DNA of 64,000 nucleotides from Paraburkholderia sp. (GTDB taxonomy: Bacteria; Pseudomonadota; Gammaproteobacteria; Burkholderiales; Burkholderiaceae), in assembly GCF_028283785.1 (NCBI RefSeq), contig NZ_JAPWKB010000005.1:792050-856049 (forward strand), in the 5' to 3' direction. The notes under the pieces were generated by a model, which was not told the origin of the DNA, ran no database searches, and worked only from the letters and a program-made list of their open reading frames with translations. This document shows, piece by piece, positions 23,541 through 32,581 of the stretch. Positions within the stretch are counted from its first letter, which is position 1. The number at the start of each line of letters is the position of its first letter. The translations under genes were made by a program, and so were the position numbers.

Positions 23541-25913
23541 ATGACCGTTCGCAACCTCGACGCGCTGTTTCGCCCCACATCCGTCGCCGTGGTCGGTGCT
23601 TCAAAGCGTCCTGGCAGCATCGGCGCAATGGTCTGGGCGCGGGTCAGCGAAGGCGGTTTCAAGGGCGCGCTCTATCCGGTCAACCCAAAATACGACGTGC
23701 TCGACGGCCACGCGGTAGTCCGCGATCCGGGGGACTTGCCGGAAGCGCCCACCGTCGCGGTGATTTGCACGCCGCCCGACACGTGGCCGTCCATCGTCCA
23801 CAAGCTCGGCGGGTTGGGAACGCGCGCGGCGATCATCGTCGGTGAGGTGCGGAGCGACGAAGATCGCGTGCATGTGCGGCATGCGTTGTCGGCAGCCCGG
23901 CCGCATTTGCTGCGGATCGTCGGGCCGGGCAGCCTTGGCGTCGTGTCGCCGGCGCTGAACGCCCATCTTGGCGCGCCGTCGTGCACGGTGAAGGCGGGCG
24001 GCGTCGCGTGGGTGTCGCAGTCGAACGCGTTGACGAACGCGGTTTTGGGATGGGCCCACGCACGCGGCCTCGGTTTTTCGCATGCGATAGCGCTCGGCGA
24101 CGAAGCCGATGTCGATGCCGGCGATGTGCTGGATTACCTCGCCGGTGATCCCAGTACGCGGGCGATTTTGCTTGAGCTGGATACGGTGCGTTCGGCGCGC
24201 AAATTTATGTCGGCGGCGCGGGCGGCCGCGCGCAACAAGCCGGTGCTGGCGTTGCGCTCGAACCGTGCCGATCCGGCCGACGCGCTTTACACCGCGGCTT
24301 TCCGGCGCGCGGGGATGGTCCGGGTCGACGCTTTGGACGACCTGCTCGACGAGATCGAAACGCTCGGCGTCGGTCGGGTGGCGGCAGGGGCTACCGCTAC
24401 ATTGATCACGAGCGATCGTGGTGTGGCGACGTTGGCTTGCGACGCGTTCGCGGCAGCGGGCGGCACGCTTGCGCAATGGCCGCAGGCGGCTGTGGAGAGC
24501 ATCGGGCAGGCGTTACCGCACGCCGTGCCGGGCAATCCGCTGCTGCTTGGCGACGACGCCAGACCGGAGCATTTCGGCGCGGCGCTGCAAGCGCTGGCCG
24601 CGCATCGCGATACGGGAACGGCGTTCGTCGTGCATGCGTCCACTCACAACGCCCCGGTCGGTGAAGTCGCGCAAGCGCTGATCGCGCATCAGCGATTTGC
24701 GTATCGCGGCTTGCTGGCGTGTTTCTTCGGCGGAGTCGATTCGGCGACGCGCGACGCGTTGCACGCGCACGGCATTCCCGTCCACACGACGCCGCAGCGG
24801 CTGGCACGCGGATTCGCGCGCCTGGTCGATTACCGGCTCGGACGCGAATTGCTGATGCAGACGCCCGAGGGATTGCCGGCGCGCGTGCCCGAATCGATCG
24901 ACGCCGCGCAGGCGCAAGCGCGCGCCGCACTTGCCGCCGGTGAGTCGCAACTCACCGGCATCGCGGCGGCGCAACTGTTTGCGCACTACGGCCTGACGAC
25001 GATCGATGTACAGCAGGCGTTGGAAGACGCTGCCGACGCCGTCGTCGATTTCACGGTCGAGTTACACGACGATGAGAATTTCGGCCCCGTGTTTCGATTT
25101 ACGGCACCGTCATTCGACGGTGTGGCTGCGCCGCTGCGCCTTTACGGGTTGCCGCCGCTGAATGCGATGCTCGCGCGCGACCTTATCGCGAGTTCGCCGT
25201 ATTCGCGGCGTGTCGAGCCTGAGCCGGCGCTGGCTGCGTTGACGGCGCTCTCGCAGGTGGTGTGTGACGTGCGCGAGATTGTCGGCATGTCGCTGAGCGT
25301 GCGTGTGTGGCGGGATCGCGTCGCGTTGGTTGGGCCGCGTTTGACGCTCGGCGCGAATCGCAGCCGTCTCGCGATCATGCCGTATCCGCGACGGTTCGAA
25401 GAGACGCTCGACTGGCACGGGCAACGCATTACGGTGCGTCCCATTCGTCCCGAGGACGAGACCGCGCATCACGATTTCGTCACCGCCATGACGCCTGAAG
25501 ATTTGCGTTTGCGTTTTTTCGGAGCAGTCGGCGCGTTCGATCACTCGCAACTGGCGCGGATGACGCAGATCGATTACGACCGCGAGATGGCGCTGATCGC
25601 GACCGCCGTCGATGAGCAGGGCGCGACGCGCACGCTGGGCGTCGTCCGCGCGATTGCCGATCCTGACAATGACACCGCCGAATTTGCGGTCGCCGTGCGG
25701 TCGGATCAGAAGGGGCGTCGATTGGGGCGTCTGTTGATGGAGAAGATCATCGCTTATGCGCGGGCGCGAGGCACACGCTGGCTGGTTGGCGAGGCGTTGC
25801 GCGAGAACGCGCCAATGATTGCGCTCGCAAAACTGTGCGGCTTTACGGTCAGTACGACGGAAGACCCGGGCGTGGTCGGATTCAGGTTGGCGCTGGAGGC
25901 GTCGGCGGAGTGA
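23541..25913 (+). CDS. Acyl-CoA synthetase (NDP-forming)-like/GNAT fusion, Pat-type lysine acetyltransferase
   Basis: The 790-residue protein joins an NDP-forming acyl-CoA synthetase-like part to a C-terminal GNAT domain, as in bacterial protein lysine acetyltransferases that control acetyl-CoA synthetase. The N-terminal CoA-binding Rossmann domain starts at about residue 10 (SVAVVGASKRPGSIG). The succinyl-CoA-ligase-like domains follow (VSQSNAL, about 158). The segment where active enzymes carry the phosphohistidine loop SHTGALAG reads ADPADALYTAAFRRAG, so the His is absent. The ATP-grasp region (about 460-590) is very short and lacks the usual GYPVVLK...HK(S/T)D core. The GNAT part (about 620-790) is well kept, with the acetyl-CoA loop RSDQKGRRLGRLL. 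The start at 23541 is supported by homology of the N-terminus. Confidence 0.88.
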   Translation: MTVRNLDALFRPTSVAVVGASKRPGSIGAMVWARVSEGGFKGALYPVNPKYDVLDGHAVVRDPGDLPEAPTVAVICTPPDTWPSIVHKLGGLGTRAAIIVGEVRSDEDRVHVRHALSAARPHLLRIVGPGSLGVVSPALNAHLGAPSCTVKAGGVAWVSQSNALTNAVLGWAHARGLGFSHAIALGDEADVDAGDVLDYLAGDPSTRAILLELDTVRSARKFMSAARAAARNKPVLALRSNRADPADALYTAAFRRAGMVRVDALDDLLDEIETLGVGRVAAGATATLITSDRGVATLACDAFAAAGGTLAQWPQAAVESIGQALPHAVPGNPLLLGDDARPEHFGAALQALAAHRDTGTAFVVHASTHNAPVGEVAQALIAHQRFAYRGLLACFFGGVDSATRDALHAHGIPVHTTPQRLARGFARLVDYRLGRELLMQTPEGLPARVPESIDAAQAQARAALAAGESQLTGIAAAQLFAHYGLTTIDVQQALEDAADAVVDFTVELHDDENFGPVFRFTAPSFDGVAAPLRLYGLPPLNAMLARDLIASSPYSRRVEPEPALAALTALSQVVCDVREIVGMSLSVRVWRDRVALVGPRLTLGANRSRLAIMPYPRRFEETLDWHGQRITVRPIRPEDETAHHDFVTAMTPEDLRLRFFGAVGAFDHSQLARMTQIDYDREMALIATAVDEQGATRTLGVVRAIADPDNDTAEFAVAVRSDQKGRRLGRLLMEKIIAYARARGTRWLVGEALRENAPMIALAKLCGFTVSTTEDPGVVGFRLALEASAE

Positions 25914-26062
25914 GGATGTTGCCGAGGCTTGCGCGTTGTCGCGGGCACTTCGTCGGACTCGGACTTCGGGCGCGTCGCAGAGAATACGGCGGTTTTTTGC
26001 GTGGGTGTTGGACGGGGATTTGCGTGTCGGCGCGATGCGGGATGTGCGTGCGCCGACACAAA

Positions 26063-26087
26063 AGCGGAACGGCGAAGCCGTTTCGCT
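26063..26087. terminator. Hairpin between convergent genes
   Basis: AGCGGAACGGC (26063-26073) pairs with GCCGTTTCGCT (26077-26087), 11 bp with one G-U pair and a GAA loop. A second hairpin GCCGCT/AGCGGC lies at 26095-26115. No clear U-run, so termination activity is uncertain, but the position between convergent stops is suitable. Confidence 0.4.
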
Positions 26088-26120
26088 GACAGTGGCCGCT
26101 ATAGCGCGTAGCGGCTGGCC

Positions 26121-26663
26121 TTAGGCCGGCAGTTTTGCCAATGCTTCTTCGACCATGGTTCGCGTGAGGGACAGTTCTTCGAGCCACGCGTCCGCGTAGA
26201 CCGTACCCGTTTCGCGTTCGAGGCGTGCGATCGTATTAGCGCAGCGGATTGCGTCTTTCGGCGTCGCGATGAACGACTTGACGGATTGTCCGGCGGTGAA
26301 CGCGTCGAACAGCGGCACGCGGATATCGTCGGGCAGCGCGCGGGTCCATTGATACGGCTTGCCGTTGAACGTGAACGACGGGGGCAGCACGCGTTCTTTC
26401 TTGGCAGCGGGAATCAAGCCGAACGTGCGGGCGGCTTCGGCGATCTGTTCCGACGAGAACAGCTCATCGGGCGTGATACCGAATTGCTGGATATGCGTCT
26501 CGATGGATTGCATCGCGGCGGCGCGGTCGTCGCGTTTTTGCTGCGCGCGGGCGACGATATCGCGGAGTTCGTCGGCTTCTTCGGTGGTGATGGTGAAGCT
26601 TGCCTGCTTCTGTTGGAGTTCAGAAAAACGCTGGAATTCGGAATCGGTCAGAAGTTTAGCCAT
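26121..26663 (-). CDS. H-NS-related protein with an extra C-terminal domain
   Basis: The 180-residue soluble protein shares the layout of the short H-NS proteins over residues about 40-120. A helical stretch (QQKRDDRAAAMQSIETHI) leads into QFGITPDELF, comparable with EYGITAEELGF in the H-NS protein at 8784. Next come a basic segment AAKKERVLPPSF and a W-containing strand FNGKPYQWTRALPDDIR, comparable with the region before the W-x-G-R-G-R motif. The R-G-R loop itself is replaced. A further 60 residues (about 120-180) form an additional helical domain that I do not recognise. DNA binding is therefore plausible but not shown. Start at 26663 gives MAKLLTDSEF; the Shine-Dalgarno is weak. The composite repeat element begins about 115 bp upstream of it. 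Confidence 0.65.
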   Translation of the reverse strand: MAKLLTDSEFQRFSELQQKQASFTITTEEADELRDIVARAQQKRDDRAAAMQSIETHIQQFGITPDELFSSEQIAEAARTFGLIPAAKKERVLPPSFTFNGKPYQWTRALPDDIRVPLFDAFTAGQSVKSFIATPKDAIRCANTIARLERETGTVYADAWLEELSLTRTMVEEALAKLPA

Positions 26664-26778
26664 AAGGGTCGGAGCTGCGCGCCAGGCGGGTGTGGGTCGC
26701 CTGGCGGCTAATTGGGAGGGGGCGTATTTTAGCTGATTTTGCTTTTGGTGGTTTCGGGGTGGTTGGGTTGGTTTGGTC

Positions 26779-27719
26779 TGGTTGTCCCGTTTTCATGCTG
26801 GTCTGCCTGGATCGTCCCTGTGCGGGACCGCACCTACTTTTCTTTGCTCGCGCAAAGAAAAGTAGGCAAAAGAAAGCGCGTTTACCTCGCGCTTCGTAGC
26901 GAGTGGCGTCTAGTATTTTTCGGGTAGTGGACCGCGCACGTTTTGAGCGACCGGTCGGTTTGGCGTGGTGGCCCGCATCCGCACATCCCGCCCGCTGCGC
27001 GGCGGTAACCTACTTCAAAGCCTCGTTTGCGCCACGGCATTCGCTCGCCGTTTCGACGGTTCCGACGTTCGGCCCGAAGTGCGGTTGACGTCACAGCATC
27101 CGCTCGTCCGTGGGACGGTTCCGACGCCCGGTCCAATGTGAGGCTTGCGCCACAGCATCCGCCCGCTCCTGGGACGGTTCTGACGTCCGGCCCAAAGTGC
27201 GGTTTGTGCCATAGCATCCGCCCGTCCCTGGGACGGTTCTGACGTTCGGACCAAAGCGCGGTTTGCACCACAGCTTCCGCCTGTCCGTACGACCGTTCCG
27301 GCGTCGGGTCAAAGTCCGGTTTCCGTCGCGGCATTCATCCGCTTTCGCGATGGTTTCGGCGCTCTGCGTGATCTAGAGTTTTGCGCGCAAGGTCAGACCG
27401 GCGCATGCCAGGAAAGTGGGTATTGTGACGAACGGAGTGCAGCGCGCGAAGAGCGCCAAGAGATAAAGACGGGGCTGTGCCCGACGGCTGTCGCGGAGCG
27501 AACAGCCGGAACGACTGACTGCCTTGTCACCAAGGCAAGCGGCGCGGCAACTCAAATCGTGCGCGGTCCACTACCCGAAAAATACTAGACGCCACTCGCT
27601 ACGAAGCGCGAGGTAAACGCGCTTTCTTTTGCCTACTTTTCTTTGCGCGAGCAAAGAAAAGTAGGTGCGGTCCCGCACAGGGACGATCCAGGCAGACCGA
27701 CGTGAAAACGGGACAACCA
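26779..27719. repeat. Composite repeat element, copy A (long inverted termini plus 59-bp tandem array)
   Basis: The left arm (26779-26947) and right arm (27551-27719) are near-perfect inverted repeats of about 169 bp. Each arm contains the hairpin CCTACTTTTCTTTGC-n4-complement (26833-26866; 27632-27665), a GTCCC/GGGAC hairpin and a CTCGC/GCGAG hairpin. Between the arms lies a tandem array of about six units of 57-59 bp (27023-27368), with the core GCCACAGCATCCGCCCGTCC and GACGGTTCTGACG. An 180-bp conserved segment with the hairpin GGCTGT...ACAGCC follows. Outside the arms the sequence is G/T-rich on the left and A/C-rich on the right. Frames within it shift from unit to unit (59 is not divisible by 3) and no transposase is seen. 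A shorter copy lies at 44227-44992. Confidence 0.85.
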
Positions 27720-27772
27720 CAACAAACCACAACAACCCAACCCAAGCAAACCCAAGCAAACCCAAACCCCAT

Positions 27773-28720
27773 TCATCTCCCCTGATACAAAGTCCTCCCC
27801 CCCACCCGAATCGCATCCGCCAGCAACATCGCCGCAGGCGACAACAACCTGTCCGTACGAGTAATAATCCCAAAGTCATCCATATGACAGGGCAACGGCA
27901 GCGGCAAAACCGCCACCATCCCATACGAAGCGTAATACTGCGCAACATCGGAAGTCAGCACTGCCAGCATATCCGTTTGCGTCAACATCCGCGTCACCAC
28001 CAATAATGCCGCCGTCTCAACAACATTAGTCGGTGGCATTAAACTTTCACGCTGAAACATCAAATCAAACCGATGCCGCAACACGCTGCCCGCCGGCGGC
28101 ACAATCCACGCCGAATGCTCGACATCGCGTAACGTCAATCCCGGCATATTCATTAACGGATGCCCCGGCCGCGCAACCGCACAAACCGGTTCGCCCGATA
28201 ACGGCTCATATCGCAATTGCAATTTGTCATGCTCGGCGAATAACCGGGCAATCACGAGATCCAGTTTGTTTTGCGCAAGTCGCTCCAGCAAAACATTACT
28301 GTTCTCAATCTCTACCGAAACCCGCAATCCAGGATTCTCCAGCTTCAATTGCGCGACCGTAGCGGGCACTAACTTCACGCCAGGCGACGTGATCGCGCCA
28401 ATCGCCACATGCCCCGCGCGCCCGGCCCGGATCGCCAGTACCTCTTCGCGCGCCTGATCGAGGCTTCCCAGCGCCGCGCGCGCGTGCCGGATCATTGCCA
28501 GGCCGTACGGCGTTGGACGCATCCCGCGAGGCAGGCGCTCAAATAGCGAGACGTCGAGCATCTCCTCCAGCTCTCGCAGCAAGCGCGACGCAGCCGGCTG
28601 CGTCATGCTCAGCAGTTCCGCGACGCGGTGAATATTGCCCTCTTCCGCCAATGCGACGAGCAGCAGCAATTGACGGGTTTTCAACCGCGTCCGGATATAC
28701 CACGGGCTCGCGTCGGACAT
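27773..28720 (-). CDS. LysR-family regulator, GbpR-like
   Basis: The 315-residue LysR regulator has its helix-turn-helix at about residues 10-70 (RLKTRQLLLLVALAEEGNIH, then MTQPAASRLLRELEE). The effector domain begins near 95 with GHVAIGAITSPGVKLVPATV. GbpR-type proteins regulate sugar-binding-protein operons, and this gene is divergent from the ytfQRT-yjfF importer 300 bp away, so it probably controls it. The ATG at 28720 is preferred to the GTG at 28729; both lack a strong Shine-Dalgarno. Its 3' end lies about 50 bp from the composite element. Confidence 0.87.
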   Translation of the reverse strand: MSDASPWYIRTRLKTRQLLLLVALAEEGNIHRVAELLSMTQPAASRLLRELEEMLDVSLFERLPRGMRPTPYGLAMIRHARAALGSLDQAREEVLAIRAGRAGHVAIGAITSPGVKLVPATVAQLKLENPGLRVSVEIENSNVLLERLAQNKLDLVIARLFAEHDKLQLRYEPLSGEPVCAVARPGHPLMNMPGLTLRDVEHSAWIVPPAGSVLRHRFDLMFQRESLMPPTNVVETAALLVVTRMLTQTDMLAVLTSDVAQYYASYGMVAVLPLPLPCHMDDFGIITRTDRLLSPAAMLLADAIRVGGRTLYQGR

Positions 28721-29021
28721 AGGGAACACGCTGATATTGAAATTGGTATCGAAACTAGCGGATTCGGTTCACGGTGTATATCGGCATTAGCGCTACGCAA
28801 TCGGGTCGGCGAAAGCAAGCAAAGGCGAAGCACCTGATTCGCCGGACTGCGAAGCGTCGAGTGGCGGGTTATTACCTATACCAGGAACGGTATCACCCGC
28901 CCGAAATTATTGATTGGACCGGCATGCCAAGCCGCGTTAGTCTTCAGTTCGATACGTCACCCAATTGACGTAGCCGAGCGCGGACTTCGAACCGCGCCAG
29001 ACAATGAGACAGGAGACAGTT

Positions 29022-29990
29022 ATGAATAACGCTCGACGCACGGCGCTCGGTGCAATTGTCGGTTCCGCTCTACTCGTCGCTTTCGGTATGAATGCACATG
29101 CCGAGGACAAGAAAATCACGCTAGGGTTTGCCCAGGTCGGCGCGGAAAGCGCTTGGCGTACCGCGAATACCGTGTCCGTGAAAAGCGCTGCCAAAGATGC
29201 CGGTATCAATCTGAAATTCTCGGACGCGCAGCAAAAGCAGGAAAACCAGATCAAGGCGATCCGTTCATATATTGCACAAAAGGTGGATGTAATCGCGTTC
29301 TCGCCCGTCGTCGAGTCGGGTTGGGAACCGGTTTTGACCGAAGCGAAAAACGCCAAAATCCCCGTGATCCTGACGGACCGCAACATCGACGTGAAAGACA
29401 AGTCGCTTTACGTGACCATGATCGGCTCGGACTTCCTCGAAGAAGGCCGTCGCGCGGGCAAGTGGCTCGAAGATCACTACAAGAACGACAAAGGCCCGAT
29501 CAATATCGTCGAACTGCAAGGCACGGTCGGTTCGGCACCCGCCAACGACCGTCACGGCGGTCTGATGGAAGTCATCAAGAACGACCCGAAGTTCAAGATC
29601 ATCGCGTCGCAAAGCGGCGACTTCACGCTCGCTGGCGGCAAACAGGTGATGGAAGCGTTCGCGAAGACCTACGGCAAGCAGATCAACGTGGTCTACGCGC
29701 ATAACGACGATATGGCGCTCGGCGCGATCCAGGCTATGGAAGAAGCCGGTATCAAGCCCGGTAAGGACGTCAGCGTGGTGTCGTTCGACGCAACCAAGGG
29801 CGGCTTCGAAGCGATGGTCGCGGGCAAGATCAATGTGGACGTCGAATGCAGCCCGTTGCTCGGACCGCAACTGATGACCGCGGTGAAGGACGTCGTAGCC
29901 GGCAAGCAACTGCCCAAGCGCATCGTGACCGACGAAACCGTGTTCCCGATGAGCGTCGCGGCCCAAGTGCTGCCGCAACGTAAATACTGA
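29022..29990 (+). CDS. ytfQ: Periplasmic galactofuranose/sugar-binding protein
   Basis: The 322-residue periplasmic binding protein of the ribose/galactose class has a signal peptide ending at about residue 27 (FGMNAHAED). Segments KKITLGFAQVGAESAWRTAN, FSPVVESGWEPVL, VILTDRNID, and DDMALGAIQAMEEAG follow the YtfQ pattern; E. coli YtfQ binds galactofuranose. AGGAGACAG precedes the ATG at 29022, and the in-frame ATG at 29004 is rejected because the Shine-Dalgarno lies between the two. The ATPase gene starts three bases after the stop. Confidence 0.93.
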   Translation: MNNARRTALGAIVGSALLVAFGMNAHAEDKKITLGFAQVGAESAWRTANTVSVKSAAKDAGINLKFSDAQQKQENQIKAIRSYIAQKVDVIAFSPVVESGWEPVLTEAKNAKIPVILTDRNIDVKDKSLYVTMIGSDFLEEGRRAGKWLEDHYKNDKGPINIVELQGTVGSAPANDRHGGLMEVIKNDPKFKIIASQSGDFTLAGGKQVMEAFAKTYGKQINVVYAHNDDMALGAIQAMEEAGIKPGKDVSVVSFDATKGGFEAMVAGKINVDVECSPLLGPQLMTAVKDVVAGKQLPKRIVTDETVFPMSVAAQVLPQRKY

Positions 29991-29993
29991 CCC

Positions 29994-31508
29994 ATGAGCG
30001 GCGCTCCGATCCTCGAAACGCTCGGTATCAGCAAATCGTTTCCTGGCGTCAATGCGCTTCAGCGCGTGGATTTTCGGCTGTTTCCGGGCGAAATCCACAC
30101 GCTGATGGGGCAGAACGGCGCGGGTAAATCGACGCTGATCAATGTGCTGACCGGTGTACATACGCACGATGCCGGCGAGATCCGTCTCGGCGGCGAGCCG
30201 GTCAATTTCGCGGCGCCGCTCGATGCGGAAGCTGCCGGCATTCGCACGCTGTATCAGGAAGTGAATCTGTGTCCGAACCTGTCGGTCGCGGAGAACGTGT
30301 TCGCCGGGCGACAGCCCAAAAAGCGCGGCGCGATCGACTGGAAAACCATCCACGCGAAAGCCGCCGACGCGCTCGCCGAACTGAACGTGTCGCTCGACGT
30401 CACGAAATCGCTCGACGCCTATCCGATCGCGGTCCAGCAAATGGTCGCGATCGCCCGTGCGGTGTCGGTCGATGCACGCGTGCTGATCCTCGACGAACCG
30501 ACATCGAGCCTCGACGACGGCGAGGTCGCGCGGCTGTTCGACGTGCTGCGCAACCTGAAGGCACGCGGCATCGCAATCCTGTTCGTCACGCACTTTCTGG
30601 AACAGACCTACGCCGTGTCGGACCGGATCACCGTGATGCGCAACGGCGAGCGCGAAGGCGAATATCTCGCCAACGATTTGCCGGTCGAATTGCTGGTGTC
30701 GAAGATGGTCGGTCATGAGCGGATGACCGAGCGTCTGAAGCGCGCGGCGAGCGAACCGCCCGCGCAGAAAGCGGCGGTGCCGCCGTTCGTGGAAATGCGC
30801 GGCGTCGGTCGGCGCGGCGTGATGAATCCCGTCGATATCGACGTGCAGCCGGGCCAGATTCTCGGCCTCGCCGGTTTGCTCGGCTCGGGGCGCACGGAAA
30901 CCGCGCGTCTGCTGTTCGGCGCGGAGCGCGCGGACGAGGGCGCGATGCAGATCGACGGTAAGCCGGTCAAGATGCGGTCGCCGCGCGACGCGGTGCGGCA
31001 AGGCATCGGTTATTGCCCGGAAGACCGCAAGAAGGAAGGAATCGTCGCCGATCTGTCGATCCGCGAAAACATCATTCTGGCCTTGCAGGCGCGGCGCGGC
31101 TGGTGGCGCGTGATCGGCAAGGCGCGGCAACGCGAGATGGCCGACAGCTATATCAAGTTGCTCGGCATCAAGGCGCGCGACGCCGAACAGCCTATCGGCT
31201 TACTGTCCGGCGGCAATCAGCAGAAGGCATTGCTGGCGCGCTGGCTCGCGACCGAACCCAAAATGCTGATCCTCGACGAACCGACGCGCGGCATCGACGT
31301 CGCCGCGAAGTTCGAGATCATGGACCGCGTGCTCGCGCTGTGCGCGAAAGGGCTCGGCATCCTGTTCATTTCGTCGGAAGTCAGCGAAGTGGTGCGCGTG
31401 AGTCATCGGATCGCCGTCTTGCGCGACCGTCGGAAAGTGGCCGAAGTGGCGGGCAACGCGGCGTCGGAAGATCAGGTGTACAAGCTCATCGCGGGAGGCG
31501 GCCCATGA
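29994..31508 (+). CDS. ytfR: Sugar ABC transporter ATPase with two nucleotide-binding domains
   Basis: The 504-residue protein couples ATP hydrolysis to sugar uptake by the YtfT/YjfF permeases. The first domain has Walker A GQNGAGKST (about 38-46) and Walker B VLILDEPTSSLDD (about 162-174). The second domain has a weak Walker A region GLLGSGRTE, signature LSGGNQQKALLARWL (about 403) and LILDEPTRGID, the normal asymmetric arrangement for monosaccharide importers. The 3' end overlaps ytfT by an ATGA quartet. Confidence 0.95.
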   Translation: MSGAPILETLGISKSFPGVNALQRVDFRLFPGEIHTLMGQNGAGKSTLINVLTGVHTHDAGEIRLGGEPVNFAAPLDAEAAGIRTLYQEVNLCPNLSVAENVFAGRQPKKRGAIDWKTIHAKAADALAELNVSLDVTKSLDAYPIAVQQMVAIARAVSVDARVLILDEPTSSLDDGEVARLFDVLRNLKARGIAILFVTHFLEQTYAVSDRITVMRNGEREGEYLANDLPVELLVSKMVGHERMTERLKRAASEPPAQKAAVPPFVEMRGVGRRGVMNPVDIDVQPGQILGLAGLLGSGRTETARLLFGAERADEGAMQIDGKPVKMRSPRDAVRQGIGYCPEDRKKEGIVADLSIRENIILALQARRGWWRVIGKARQREMADSYIKLLGIKARDAEQPIGLLSGGNQQKALLARWLATEPKMLILDEPTRGIDVAAKFEIMDRVLALCAKGLGILFISSEVSEVVRVSHRIAVLRDRRKVAEVAGNAASEDQVYKLIAGGGP

Positions 31509-32581
31509 CAACGGAAGCGACCGATTCGACTCAGGCGCTGTCGCCGTCGCCATTGAAAACGGCGTTGCAGCATCCGTTGATCTGGCCGGCGCTGACGCTG
31601 GTTCTGCTGATCCTGCTCGACCTCACGCACAACCCGCACTTTCTGTCGATCACCACGCTCGACGGCCACCTGTTCGGCGCGCCGATCGACATCCTGAATC
31701 GCGCGGCGCCGCTGGTGCTCGCGTCGCTCGGCATGACGCTGGTGATTGCGACGCGCGGCATCGATATTTCGGTCGGCGCGATCGTAGCGATTGCGGGCGC
31801 GGCAGCGGCGACGATCCTCGCCGACAACCCGTCGAACGTCGGTCTGGCGATCGGCGCGGCGTTAGGTGTCGGCGTGCTGGCGGGCATGTGGAATGGCTTG
31901 CTGGTGGCGTTCGTCGGCATGCAGCCGATCATCGCGACGTTGATCCTGATGGTCGCGGGACGCGGCGTCGCGCAGTTGCTGACGGGCGGCCAGATCATCC
32001 CGATCGGCTCGCCGGGCTATCTGTTCGTCGGCGGCGGTTATCTTGCGAAGGTTCCGTGTTCGGTGTGGGTCGCGGCCGGTGTCGCGCTGGCGACGGCCTT
32101 GCTGATGAACCGAACCGCGCTCGGCCTGTTCATTCGCTCGATCGGGATCAATCCGGTTGCGACGCGGCTGGTCGGCTTGCGCTCCAGCGCGATCGTGTTC
32201 AGCGTCTATGTGTTCTCGGGTTTCACGGCGTCGATTGCCGGCGTGCTCGCCAGTTCGAACGTGCGCAGCGCGGACGGCAACAACGCTGGCCTGCTGCTCG
32301 AACTCGACGCGATTCTCGCCGTCACGCTCGGCGGCACGTCGTTGCTCGGCGGACGCTTCAGTCTCGCGGGCACGGTGCTCGGCGCGCTGATCATCCAGAC
32401 CTTGACGTACACGACGTATTCGATCGGCGTGCCGCCCGAAGCGACGCTGGTCGTGAAAGCCGCCGTGGTGTTGCTGGTCAGCGTGATCCAGTCCGCGACA
32501 GCGCGCGCCATGCTGATGCGCAACCTGAAACGGGTGTTGCCGTCGGCGAATCCGAAGTCACTCAGCGGGGCTGTCAAATGA
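31505..32581 (+). CDS. ytfT: Sugar ABC transporter permease YtfT
   Basis: The 358-residue inner-membrane permease has about nine membrane segments and the family motif VLASLGMTLVIATRGIDISVGAIVAI split over the second and third segments. ELDAILAVTLGGTSLLGG near residue 265 is the EAA-like loop of the ribose-type permeases that contacts the ATPase. It starts within the ytfR stop (ATGA) and ends in an ATGA overlap with yjfF, so translation of the three genes is coupled. Confidence 0.93.
   Translation: MTTEATDSTQALSPSPLKTALQHPLIWPALTLVLLILLDLTHNPHFLSITTLDGHLFGAPIDILNRAAPLVLASLGMTLVIATRGIDISVGAIVAIAGAAAATILADNPSNVGLAIGAALGVGVLAGMWNGLLVAFVGMQPIIATLILMVAGRGVAQLLTGGQIIPIGSPGYLFVGGGYLAKVPCSVWVAAGVALATALLMNRTALGLFIRSIGINPVATRLVGLRSSAIVFSVYVFSGFTASIAGVLASSNVRSADGNNAGLLLELDAILAVTLGGTSLLGGRFSLAGTVLGALIIQTLTYTTYSIGVPPEATLVVKAAVVLLVSVIQSATARAMLMRNLKRVLPSANPKSLSGAVK

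Noticed and set aside
26882..27334. Repetitive Arg/Gly/Thr-rich frames on both strands of composite element A
   Set aside because: They arise from the 59-bp tandem units read in several frames. The unit length is not a multiple of three, there is no ribosome-binding site, and copy B has a different number of units, so coding function is unlikely.
27023..27368. CRISPR-like array
   Set aside because: Units are contiguous and diverged, without a constant repeat alternating with unique spacers, and no cas genes are near. It is a tandem repeat inside a larger element.
29265..31130. Long antisense frame opposite ytfQ and ytfR (621 codons)
   Set aside because: The sense strand encodes a typical binding protein and ATPase with correct motifs; the antisense product has no recognisable domain.
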